Positions 47,273 through 58,080 of a DNA stretch of 64,000 nt are shown piece after piece. Made by a program: the position numbers and the translations under genes. Source of the DNA: Eucommia ulmoides (taxonomy: Eukaryota; Streptophyta; Magnoliopsida; Garryales; Eucommiaceae). The stretch lies in contig CM028336.1 in assembly GCA_016647705.1 (NCBI GenBank), positions 4,774,001 to 4,838,000 of the forward strand, given 5' to 3'. Under the pieces are notes generated by a model that saw nothing but the letters and a program-made list of their open reading frames with translations, was not told the origin of the DNA and did no database searches. Position 1 is the stretch's first letter; each line of letters begins with the position of its first letter.

Positions 47273-49660
47273 TTTATAATATATAACTAATATTACACCA
47301 ATACATGTAACTAATATTCCATAGATATATGTAATATAATTACATATGATTTGTAATTATTAAGTTTGTAACTAATTTTAGTTATATGTAATTAATATTC
47401 ACTATAATACGAATTCAATCACCAAATTCTCTCTACAATCCCTGCAATGCGTGCACATGAGGGACTAAAACACAAGTAAAACCCACTTTAAAAGACTAAA
47501 TCAAAACGTATATTTTAAATGAGGGTTTTTTTAAAATTATATCTGTTATTTGGAACTAATGACCAATTATCCCTTTTATTTATTCATATTTTAATATTTA
47601 TCAATTTTAAAAATTTTGTTTTTAATAAATTGGAAAAGAATTGATATTTTTCAACACCATCAATTTTTAATTATTATTACTTAATGATAGTTGAATGGAT
47701 AACTTGATTAAGATACGTTTTTTATTCATTGAAAAATCTAATTTTTAGTTGAGGTATCTCATTTGCTTGTCAACCAAGGCTTGACTTTCTTAAGGAATAC
47801 TCTGAGAATTAAATCTTGAATTTAGTTCTGAATGCACTAAGTCAATGTGGGGAAGTGCGCCCTTAAGATTGTCCGGAGAGGTAATTAGTCAAGGTGCGTC
47901 TAAATTGGCCTGGACAACACTTTTCTGTAAAACAAAATAAATTATCAATAAATAGTTCTTTAATTTTTTTTCCCATTTGTTCATTTTTGTTAGGAATCTA
48001 ACAAATATTTCATTAACTAATGTTAAACTTGAGATACTCTTCGTCATTTTAATAATGAATAATTCTAAATGTATACCATTTTTTGCTATTTATATAAAAT
48101 TACTAAATATACACTCCAAAAACTAATTAAATAGATTTGGTTGCTAAATATAAATAACCAATATCTCAATTATACCCTTTTGTACAAAAAAAATAAAAAT
48201 ATTTTCTACCTACAAAGACCTCTCTCTCTCTCTCGCCCCACCCCAAAGTTCAAGTAGCCAACCCCTCCCCCCCTTTGTAGACACTCTGGTGACCCCTTCT
48301 CTTTCCTCAACAACTCCTGCCCCTTCAACTGGCAACTCATTTTCCCTTTCGATAATAAGTTCTTCAAACTCCAATAAAATCAAATTTGATCTTAGGTTAT
48401 TTTAGTTTTCATAATGGTTTTTATAGTTATTTAAGCGTTATGCCTATAAATCTTATGATTTTATGCTAGTTTGGGGGTTTGTACCGCTTTGTTGTACTTT
48501 CCACCGATAAGAAATAATATAGGCCTTGATGTTCTAGATACGGATTTACAAGTCCGCGCAAATCTATGTTGCGTGAACTTGTAAGTCCGCAGTTAGAGAC
48601 GTTGGTTGGACCTAAAGTTTCGCGCAGAACTTGTTGCAGTGGACTTGTAAGTCCGTCGCAATGTATCCCTCATCCGGCTTCCAATCGGAGAATCTGATCA
48701 ATACGTCAATCCCAACTTGAATTGCAATAGTTGAGGAGGTCGAAGCCAATCAAATGGTAAATGTTAGACCAAAGTGTGGTAGCGAGTAGTAATATTGGTG
48801 GGCCCTTTCCCTGGGGGTGGAAGAAACAGGTTGATGAATAATTGTTTGACTATGAAGAAGACATTGTTCGGTTTATCACCAGGCCTCAGTGATTATATTT
48901 AAAAGTTGTTCCAATATTTTCTTTTATTTGGTTATGTTTGAAATGATTAATAATGTATTGCATGATGTTATTATCCTCAAATTGTGAAATGATTGGACCA
49001 ACATTAATTTTTAATAGTAATTACAATTATAGTTCTCAATACATGAAATGATATAATTTCTAAAACATCAAATCTACTAAAATGTATGTAGAAAAAAAAA
49101 AAAAAAAACCTACTAAAATGTCAATATCAATTAGCATCTAAGTCTATGCTATTGATTCTCTAGTTGTTACATCCAAACCCACCATTAATTCTGTTGCTAC
49201 ATCTAAGTATGTCATCTTTCATAACTAAATGTTACACATGGTTTCTTCCCTTTGATCGTCGCCCAGAAAGTTTTAATTATGATCACAAATCCAAGTCTTT
49301 TGCAGACTTTGTGTACCAATTTATATTGTCCTCTCGACTTGAGAAAATCTACCAAAGTATCAAACATTATTTGAAATGAGCACGACAAAGTATAACACCA
49401 TTATTTCGAACATTTAGGTACCAAAAATAAAAATTTACCTCATGCTTGATGAATTCACTGCTATAATCGATCACAATAGCATTCTCAACTTTGCTACATC
49501 GTATGAAAGTTTTTTCCATACAATATGGGTCCACGATACTAGATATTGTGCATACCTATAATTCCATGCAACAAGAATAGAAAGGGGCGTACACTTAACA
49601 AATAATATTTTGTTATAATTAATAATAGCCTTAATGGGAATTTAATATAATAATATATTT
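47273..49660. other. Intergenic AT-rich region, no gene seen
   Basis: Contains a diverged copy (about 47.75-47.92 kb) of a repeat also at about 0.87-1.18 kb (GTCAACCAAGGCTTGACT, GAATGCACTAAGTCAATGTGGG, AATTAGTCAAGGTGCG). It also holds the ACTTGTAAGTCCG motif cluster at 48.54-48.66 kb. Frames in this stretch are short and without recognisable motifs. Confidence 0.5.
48541..48656. repeat. Three copies of a near-palindromic GGACTTGTAAGTCC motif
   Basis: CGGATTTACAAGT (48541-48553) is the inverse of ACTTGTAAGTCCG (48577-48589), and GGACTTGTAAGTCCG lies at 48641-48655. The first two can form a 13-bp hairpin with one mismatch. Function unknown. Confidence 0.5.
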
Positions 49661-49829
49661 GTAATAAAAAAAAAGTGAATTTTATTATTTAGTCCTCTAT
49701 AGAGACACTATTAAGAATTCAGACCGCATTAAATTTTTAGAAAAAAGTCTTTCATTCTGACCCCCTTATTAACATTTATTTACAATTTATGTTATTTTGT
49801 CCTATGTAAAAAGACAAAATATGCACACA

Positions 49830-50935
49830 TGACGTTAACGTTAACTCAATCCCCATTTTCAGCAATACATCTCTTATTGTATTTTTTTTTTTTTTTTTTT
49901 TTTTGTGAGTTAACTCATTTTTGAGTGCTTTAACGTTAACGCATTTCATTTTTTTTTTTGTGTGTGTTTCAAGTCACCGCATCTTTCTTCATCCGTTTCT
50001 GTGCATTAAACGTTAACACATTTTTTACTAAAACGTTATGGGTTTTAACGTTAATGTATTTTATTTTTTTAGGGATTTTGTGTATTAACGTATTTTGCTT
50101 AAATATTTACATTAACGTCCTATCACATACTTTTGTCTTATGCACGTTAACGTTAACTATCATATGTGGTATTTTGTCATTTGAGTTGAATGTGTGTTTG
50201 AGTTGAATTTGCATTAACGTTAACATACATTTTTATGGTTCTTTTCTGCGTTAACGTTTACGCATTCATGTTATTTGAAAAATCATGTGTGAGAAATGAA
50301 AAACAAAACACTAACGTTAGCGTTAACTACATGTTTTGGGGGGTCTCGTTTATGTTAACGTTAACACATCAAGCATTGTCCAGAAAACACATGTATACAA
50401 AAATTAAAATTTGGTATGCGTTAACGTTAACTGCCATATGGTATTCATCCTTTTGAGTTGAATATGAGTTTAGATTGGGTTTGTGGTAATGTTAATACAC
50501 ATTTTATTGTCGCTCTATGTGTTAACGTTAACGCATTTAATGTCAAAAATCACGTAAAACACACCACGTTAACGTAAATTTAATACCCCCACCTCCACCA
50601 CCATTCATAGCCACAACAAAAAACCAATTTAGATATGAAAAATTCCAATTCAGATTTGAAAATTTCCTAAAAAAATCAAGAATCAAACAAACCGTAAAAA
50701 AAAATTCAATTCAAATCTGAATGTATATTTGGGTCGTGTTTGCGTTAATGTTAATACACATTTTTGGAGGGTCTCTTCTGTGTTAATGTTAACACATACA
50801 CGTTATCCCAGAACACATAGGTGAAAGAAATCACACAACTAATAACGTTAACATAAAAAATGAACACCTCATCCACCTCCACCACAAAAATCGAGTGAAA
50901 ATCACAAAACCACTAACGTTAACGTTAATCTGGCT
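49830..50935. repeat. Cluster of self-complementary GTTAACGTTAAC motifs
   Basis: Five exact GTTAACGTTAAC copies (49834, 50146, 50354, 50420 and 50521) and about a dozen variants (TAACGTTAAC, CATTAACGTTAACAT, AACGTTAGCGTTAAC, GTTAATGTTAACAC) lie in 1.1 kb. Between them recur TTTTGAGTTGAAT, AACACATTTTT and AAAATCACGTG-like blocks, so it looks like a decayed tandem repeat whose palindromic part has stayed best conserved. Confidence 0.7.
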
Positions 50936-51147
50936 GGTTGCCGGCAGTGGTTGCCGGATCTAGATAGTGGTGGCTGATGGTTATCCGAATCGAAAATGAA
51001 TATCATCACCGTCAAATCGAACATCAACACCACCGAGGAACACCACGAAAACAAACAACACCGCCGAATAACACCACGAAAACGAACAACACCGCCAAAT
51101 CGAACAACAAAAAAAAAAAAAAAAAAAAAAAAGGGTCCTTAGTCACG

Positions 51148-51428
51148 CTCGTCCTTCCTATTTTTCCCATAGTTACTTTGAACGCATGGAGGAAGAAGGT
51201 GATGTTGCAACGGCTTTTACTCTCGCTCGGATACTCTCTAATATTCCAATATCCAGAGGAGGACCCACTAGTTTAGTTATCTTTGATATCCATGCTTTGC
51301 AGGTTGGTTCTGTATTCGTCTGTTTCTTTTATCAACCCTTTGCTGACCTTTACCCATGATGTGTTCCATTGCAGGAGAGATTCTACTTCGGTGATAATAT
51401 TTTGCTCTGCTTTGAGAGTGGTATGCCG
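51148..51428 (+). pseudogene. Ribose-phosphate pyrophosphokinase (PRS) gene fragment with one intron
   Basis: Exon A (about 51148-51302) encodes [20 protein letters not shown] then [19 protein letters not shown] and IHALQ. After a 72-base GT-AG intron, exon B (51375-51428) encodes ERFYFGDNILLCFESGMP in the same phase. These match adjacent conserved segments of plant PRPP synthetases of the PRS3/PRS4 type. The PRPP-binding and catalytic regions on either side are absent, so it cannot make an enzyme. A kept intron means the fragment was copied as DNA, not from mRNA. It lies just downstream of a poly-A run and the GTTAAC cluster. Confidence 0.8.
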
Positions 51429-52104
51429 CCAGATGAGAGAGCTTATTGTTAGAGAGATAGGGGGTCTTTCACGTGATTTTAGGTTTAGAGAGAGAGTGAG
51501 AGTTCAGAATGAGAGAGAGTGACAATAGAGGAGGATAATTGTTCAGGCTATATATGTTTTTTTACCTTCTATTTTGTTTGCCTAAAGGACTAAAAACTTA
51601 ATTAAATGTACTAGAGGTATTTTTCTTATATGATTTCTTAAATCAGGACTAAATAATAAAAACCTCATAAAAAAATTTATTAAGAAAAGAGTATATATCT
51701 AGTAAATTGGGACCTTCATTTAAAAGCACCATTTAATAATACCGAAACACCTCTTATCACATTTTAATTTTATTGATAAAAATAATCTTGAAACACAATA
51801 TTTTTTATTCTTGTTTTTGTTTTCGTGTTTCTACCCTCTCTTGTTTCTATTTTTTTTTTTTTTTTTTAACTTTTGTTAAATATTATTTATTTAATATGTT
51901 TTTTTTTTCCTTTTGTTTTTGGGTATAGTGTTTATAGAAAATAAAAACAAAAAATCAGAAGTAACAAACTAGGAAACCAAAAAAAAAACAGAATTTTTTA
52001 ATTAAATACCCATTTTTATATTAAATATTTGTATGGCCCAAGAGTAAAACCCACACAATAAAAACCCTATTCAATTATTAATATATTGAGATTTGGGTGA
52101 TTAG

Positions 52105-52716
52105 TCCAGTTTGGTAACCGTTTCCATTCAAGAATTTTTCATTTCATTTCCAAATTTTTGAGAATTATATTTGGAGATAGTGTTTGGTAATTTTTGTTTT
52201 CATTTCCATTCCATTCTCATTTGAGAATTGTGCCCATTTTTTCCTTAAAAAATGAGAAAAAAAAAAGTTATTTCTTATAATTCTCATTTCATTCCCAAAA
52301 TCAATATCATTGTTCATTCGCCAGTCGACCACCGTCCGGCCGCCGCCGCTGTCACCGGCGGCCATTGCCGTTCGGCGCCGCCGCCGGTCACCTCCGGTAT
52401 CACTGGCTGGCCACCGCCGCCGCCGGCCACCTAGCAATTTCCGACGCCGCTTGCCGGCCACCGTCTGCCACTGGCTGTCCGCCACAGTCACGCACCCACC
52501 GGTCGCCGTCGCCGCCCGGCCAAAACAAAACAAAAAAAAAAAATCTCAAAAAAAAAATGATTTTAGGATAAAATCGTTACCAAACGCGATTCTCTTCCCA
52601 ATTTTTTTTTTTTTATCGTTACTGAATGCGATTCTACTTCCAAGAAGGAAACAAAATTCTTATTCCATCCCATCTCACTGCTAGAATGAAAACAGAAACG
52701 GTTACCAAACGCCACC
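52105..52716. repeat. MITE with GC-rich centre (GTTTGGTAACCGTTTCC ends)
   Basis: Left AGTTTGGTAACCGTTTCCAT and right AGAAACGGTTACCAAACGCC are inverted. TTGGTAATTTTTGTTTTCAT-type and ACCAAACGCGATTC repeats lie inside. The centre (about 52317-52520) is strongly GC-rich CCGCCGCCG/GGCGGCC, so long frames there are artefacts. Confidence 0.65.
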
Positions 52717-53159
52717 TTATTTTCTGTTCTCATTATCATTGCCTTAATTTCTTATTTTCTGTTCTCATTATCATTCCCTTAATTTTGCAAAGAAACCAAG
52801 TGGGTAACCATAGACACCTACAATCAGACAACGAGCGAACCGCAGCTCCGACGACGATCGGCTCACGACGGTCGAACCATAGCTCCGGCGATAATCGAAC
52901 CGCAGTTCCGGAAATGATCGAACACAGCTCCGATTGAAGCTTTAGGCGGCGAATATCGACGGCGATGACCTAAGGGGTGAGCAAACGGTGACGACCTAGG
53001 AGGTGATCAAACAATATGAATATTACTTTTCTTGTGGATTTAATGGCGACGACGGCAGCTAAGGGCAGCGACGACAGAGGCAACGGCGACGGCGGTGAAC
53101 GGTTTGTTTTTGTTTTCAAAGCAAGTTTTGGTTTTTGTTTGAATTTGTTCATTACTTGC

Positions 53160-53465
53160 AGGTTTTACTATATGAAAATGGATGTAAAATTCATGCCGGT
53201 GTGGAAGCTTGACAAAACAGGTAAACCCATGTCTCTCTTTTTGCACATCAAATGTGTTTGATTCCACGAACAAATTCATGGGTTTTGCTCTGTTTTTTGT
53301 TTTGAATTTGTTCATTACTTGCAATTGAATTTGTTCATTACTTTGAATTGTCTTTACAAAGTTATGCTGGTGTTGAAGCTTGAAAAAACCGGTAATTTTT
53401 TCCCCTTCAAATGTGTTTGATTTGATGATTAATTTCATGGCTTTAAAAGCACGAATTTTTCCAGT
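53160..53465 (+). repeat. Diverged tandem duplication of a short exon-like block
   Basis: A block with ATTCATGCCGGTGTGGAAGC-TTGACAAAACAG, a GT donor and CAAATGTGTTTGATT recurs about 170 bases on as TTATGCTGGTGTTGAAGCTTG-AAAAAACCG. Its peptide (PVWKLDKTGKPM) is not recognised. Confidence 0.4.
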
Positions 53466-53504
53466 GATGCTTTGTACCCATGAATTTCCACTAGCCATGG
53501 AGTC

Positions 53505-53645
53505 AAGTTGATGCTTTTTGCACCCCTGAATTTTGACTAAAATCCACTTTGATCCCTATGGTTTAAATTTGGATCATATAACACCTTAAAGTTCTTAATC
53601 GTCCCGTTGCAGTCAAAATCACATTCACCTTTAAAATTTTGGGCG
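53505..53645. repeat. Half copy of a family-A element
   Basis: TTTTTGCACCCCTGAATTTTGAC, CACTTTGATCCCTATGG and AACACCTTAAAGTTCTTAATCG follow the family-A left arm. Confidence 0.5.
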
Positions 53646-53864
53646 AAAAACTCTTAACTAGCGACTGATTTTGTTCGACATGATTTTCAGGTAGGATGTA
53701 TGCAATATTTGATTTTGTTTATGTACGAATCAAATTGATACTAATCATATATGTGCAAAAGTCTAGGTGTTATTGTTCACAAATGTATGACCACACATTA
53801 TTTGTTTTGCGACAACAATTTTATAGGGATCAAGTAAGGTTACTGCAACCAATCATTCTAATAG

Positions 53865-55180
53865 TTACTGCACAGTATCATTATTTTTTTCAGGAGTAGA
53901 TTGTCAAATTGTAACTGTACAGTAACAATGCTACAAAACATGCCCTACAACCAGAAGTGATTTGACGAAAATGTCGTTGTGCATAAACATTGTTTGACAA
54001 ATAATGTTTGCAACTTTTTGTAACAGGTTAGTTTAAATATTACTGTACAGTAATAATTGGTGAAACGCGACAATATATATATACAAGTTGTTTTGCACTT
54101 TTACAACTGTTTATATGCATTACTAATAATAAGATACATTGTATTTTTATTTGATCAGGGAACGAAAAATTGGACGGATGTCATACTTGTGTGTAAACAC
54201 ATGGGGGCCCCACACATTTTCGGTATTGATAGCATATCAACCATTGAGAATTTATACGACCGAGTGTGTGAAAAGTATATGGGTTTGCACATGAAAAATT
54301 TCATGTTGTCTTATTCAATTTCCAACTATCCCAATTGTTATTTAGGAGATGTTGAGTTATTACGTAATCTCCTAAGACTTTCAAAGTGTCTGAATTTAAA
54401 ATGTATCTCCAACTAAGAGGAATTCATTTTGTAGAAAAAAATGGAATTGAATTTTGCTTCGTTAATAACGAAAATGTGCTTTTACTACCTACTAAACAAA
54501 TATTATTGCATAAGAACTATTATCAAATTCACCATCACTTCACAAAAGTTACTGTATAGTAACTATTTAACATTTGCGTTCAATTTTTGTATAAAATATA
54601 CAATTATTTATGATTAATTACTGGAAAATTATTATACAGTACCTATTAACAATCTGCATTGAATTTTTGTGTGAATCCTACAATTATTTAATCTTGATTA
54701 CTGTACAACAACAATTGTAAGGGGGAATTGATTTTTGCAGAAAAATTAGATTTGAATTTTGTTTCGTTAAGAGCGAAATGTGTTTTTACTACTTAAAGAA
54801 CAAATGTTGTTGCATACCAACTATCATAAAAGTTATTGTACAGTAACTATTAACGTGTGTTCAATTTTTGTGTAAAGTATACAATTACTTATGATTAGTT
54901 ACTGTACAACAACAATGGTAATAAGGGGTTGATTTTGTAGAAAAAATGAATTTTGATTCGAAAATGTGATGTTACTTTTTGTATAATTTTAACGTCCCAA
55001 TTTCAGTCTCAATTTGGTTGACCGGTGAGCTCTCCATTCCCTCGATTCTTGTTCACAAACATATACAAAATTCATGCACTAAAATTGCATTGCAACAACT
55101 TTTATACAATACTAACACACGACTAACGATAATAAGTGTGGATTTCATATAAAACTGATAATAGTTACTATACAACGATA
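53865..55180. repeat. Cluster of TTACTGTACAGTAA palindromes with about 310-bp tandem units
   Basis: GTAACTGTACAGTAAC (53911), ATTACTGTACAGTAAT (54039) and variants near 53874, 54549, 54640, 54697, 54829, 54898 and 55158. From about 54424, two related units start GAATT(C/G)ATTTT(G)TAGAAAAA, with TTTCGTTAA(T/G)A(A/G)CGAAA and CAATTTTTGT(A/G)TAAA blocks in the same order. The palindrome is the best-kept part, as in the cluster at 50 kb. Confidence 0.6.
54160..54416 (+). pseudogene. Mutator-like (MULE) transposase N-terminal-type fragment
   Basis: After a possible acceptor (TTTGATCAG) one frame reads GTKNWTDVILVCKHMGAP, then STIENLYDRVCEKYMGLHMK, NFMLSYSISNYPNCYLGDVE and LLRNLLRLSKCLNLKCISN before a stop. 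The spacing of SYSI-YPNC and a following 'LRNLLRL' helix resembles the N-terminal PB1-like domain found in plant MULE transposases. No DDE transposase or zinc knuckle follows. The family call is by eye; another PB1-like plant protein is possible. Confidence 0.4.
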
Positions 55181-55689
55181 TTTACTCAGATGAGATTCTT
55201 ACTTGAATCATCGAGTAATAATAGATCGACCAAAAATATTGAAATAACACTCAATATGGCTAAAAATGATTAATCAACTTTTTACTACCATCCGTTTATA
55301 AAAATCCTATTGCAAAAAGTTGTCTACGCACCGCCAAAATCAAATTGCCGCTGTGACAATTGCAGTGCACGAATATTGCAGAGAGCAATATTTGCTACTC
55401 AACAATAAAATCTTTCATCGCCACTGAAATGTTGATGTACAACAACAATGTTAACAACTCAATAATTGATGATGGATAACAACTAGGGTTTTCATTTATT
55501 TACAAAGAAAAAGTAAGTATATTCAAATACAAGCAGGGGCATCTCAACCCCTAGGCAACTTAAGTGGCTGCCCACAACCCGAAAATTATAGGGCCCCATT
55601 TTTCTCATAATTGTGGTTAATAGACTTATTTCACATTGAAAGTTTGTCAAATTGTATCTCATAGTCAGATAGTCTATCTCAAAAATAAC

Positions 55690-56245
55690 CCATTTAATGT
55701 TTCTTAAATATGTAATTTTTACTGCATATCAACCATCTCAACAACCAAAATATCAATAATGAAAGAGGGAGATGAATATTTGCTACATATTACCATTTCT
55801 AATAACCCAAACATCACTAATGAGATGGAATCGAAGTAAAATTCAAGAACATGACCTCAATATGTAATTTTTACCGCACGTTAACCATCTCAACCCCCAA
55901 AATATCAACAATGAAAAAAGGGCGATAGATTTTTACTATACATTAACATTTCTAATAACCCAAACATCACCAGCAAGATGGAATCAGAGCGAAATTCAAA
56001 AACATGATCTCAATATATAATTTTTACTACACACTAACCATCTCAACATCCAAAACATCAATAATGAAAAGAGGGAGATGAATTTTTGCTATACATTAAC
56101 ATTCCTAACAACTCAAACATCACCAACGAGATGGAATCAGAACGAAATTCAAGAACATGACTTCAATATGTAATTTTTATTGCACATTAACCACCTCAAC
56201 ACCCAAAACATCAAGAATTAAAAGAGGGAGAGGGAAATAGAAAAT
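55690..56245. repeat. Tandem repeat, unit about 152 bp, about 3.5 copies
   Basis: TATGTAATTTTTACTGC recurs at about 55709, 55861, 56014 and 56167. Each is followed by CCATCTCAACA, AAAATATCAATAATGAAA, GAGGGAGATGAAT and ACATTAACATTTCTAA. Copies differ by about 10-15% by eye. No coding frame runs through all units. Confidence 0.8.
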
Positions 56246-57120
56246 TACTCACTAAAATTGTTGTTAGGGTTTTATTATTTTTTTCTTCAATTCTGAAATC
56301 TACAATAACCAGTTGAAATTGACTTGTTATAAAGGCACCCACGTGATGGACTACTACAATCGTTTTCCGCCAGAAGTTCCTGCCTCAAAAACATCGTTGA
56401 AGATAGACAACGGTGCTACACGTGATTTGATTGGCGCCGATGATGGGTATAGGGTTGATGGACGACAGCGAAGAGAATGGAAGACAACGGCAAGGGAAGA
56501 AGTCGATGCTCTGAACTCTTCAAACTTGCTCAAACATGAAAGGTTGTAATTTTGGTTTCCCCCCTCAAAGACTCCTATCATGTATAGACAAACATACGCA
56601 CCTTGGCCAAGGGTCTGAGACACTCCGCTTTGTATGTTTTTTTTTTTATTTTAATAAAAACATATGTTGAATGGGTATATGATCAATATAATAGTGGGTC
56701 TTGGGGCCCATAGTAAATTAGCCAAAAAAAAAAAACACTTCAAATTTAAAAGCAAAAAATATTTTTATTTGTTTTTTTTTTATTTTTTATTTTTATTTTT
56801 ATGTTTGATTTTTTTCTACTTTTTTATTTTCTAGGTTTTAACCACTAGATTTGGAAACATTACTCAAATAACAACCCACACAAGCCCTAGTTTTAGTTCT
56901 AATAATGCATGCCTTCAAGCCATTAAACAAGATTATGATTTATAACCAAGCATGGTACACATTTATTCAAAAATGGGTTCTACAAATCTTCAGTCATCAT
57001 ATGACCAAACATTTGTTCAATCCCATAATCACCAGTCTACCAACACCTCCTAAATAAAACATAGCACACATTTGTTCAATCCAGTAATTCATAAACAATA
57101 CCCAAAAAGTAGTTCTAAAA
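56246..57120. other. Intergenic, no gene seen
   Basis: The open frame at 56313-56549 shows no recognisable domain and no homologous partner in the window. The remainder is AT-rich with T-runs. Confidence 0.5.
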
Positions 57121-57306
57121 CTCACTTTGTTTAGCGTTTCTGTTCCCAGATTTTTTATTCCATTTCCGCTCCCATCAAGGATCCTGTTTGTTTAGTGTTT
57201 TTGTTCCCAGAAATCCAGGAATCAAAACAGAAGTACGGGAAGAAACAAAATATGTTCTGGGAAACAGAAACAGAAATCTGAGAACAGAAACACTAAACAA
57301 ACACTA
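57121..57306. repeat. Short family-B foldback next to copy 2
   Basis: CTGTTTGTTTAGTGTTTTTGTTCCC at about 57185 faces GAGAACAGAAACACTAAACAAACACT at about 57280-57305, only about 70 bases apart. It ends a few bases from the stop codon of copy 2, so it may lie in its 3' UTR. Confidence 0.65.
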
Positions 57307-57699
57307 CCTTAATTCGCAGAATCAGGTATGAGCACAACAGAACCAGTTGTTTTTCGATTTTCGAGATCGGCGTGGGCTTGAGCAGCCTGAGATAAAGGGT
57401 AAGTATGATTTACTCGAACCTTTAAGACACCCGATTCGATTAGGGAAAACAACTCTCCAGCGGATTCAAGAAGCTCCTCACGTTTTGCGGTGTATTGCAT
57501 TAGAGAAGCCCTTGTAAGGAAGAGCGATTTTTCACCGATAGCAGAAACAGGAACAGGGTCAATTGGCCCAGATGACTGCCCATAACTCACCATGTATCCG
57601 CGAATTTTCAAGCATGCTAGCGATCCCTAAACACAGATTAACTTCCCGATTCATAATTGCAAAAAGAAATATGATAACAAATCATTTTTCAAAAATTTT

Positions 57700-58080
57700 A
57701 CAAACAGTTTCGGAGAATAGTTTAAACACTACGGTTATTCTGTTCCTTAATTTTCGATTCTGTTCATGGAATACTGGGATAGAAACAGAACTAGGAACAA
57801 AGAAATCAGAGAAGAATTCAGTATGTTCCCCAAAATTTGTTTTGAAAATCTGGGAACAGAAGAGAAGTAGATTCCTTCTGTTCCCTTCTTCTGTTTCTGT
57901 TCTTAGTTAAACAAAAAACGAAACAGAAACACCAAATCCCCATTTCTGTTGTCATTTTTTTATTAAAGTTCCCAGAAAATTGGGAACAGAAACAAAAATA
58001 TAAGGACAAAAAAAAATTATGTTTCTGTTCCACACCCATATTGTTTTGACAAAATTCCGTGAACAAAAAAAATATGTTTC
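57700..58080. repeat. Family-B elements in the last intron of copy 2
   Basis: Dense TTCTGTTCCC/GGGAACAGAA blocks. The part to about 57920 corresponds to the element at the same place in copy 1. The part after 57935 looks like another B fragment. Confidence 0.5.

Larger units (their letters stand above)
49681..51660. mobile_element. Possible gene-capturing element bounded by 16-bp inverted repeats
   Basis: TTTATTATTTAGTCCT (49681-49696) and AGGACTAAATAATAAA (51645-51660) are exact inverts. Between them lie the GTTAAC-motif cluster and the PRPP-synthetase fragment, which fits a non-autonomous TIR (Pack-type) element. No target duplication was found and the ends are AT-rich, so the boundary is tentative. 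Confidence 0.3.

Noticed and set aside
52165-52684. GC-rich frames on both strands (Arg/Pro/Ala-rich)
   Set aside because: They are the CCG/CGG centre of a MITE with clear inverted ends, with no recognisable protein.
56313-56623. Overlapping frames on both strands near 56.4 kb
   Set aside because: Neither has a recognised motif, conserved partner or splice context.
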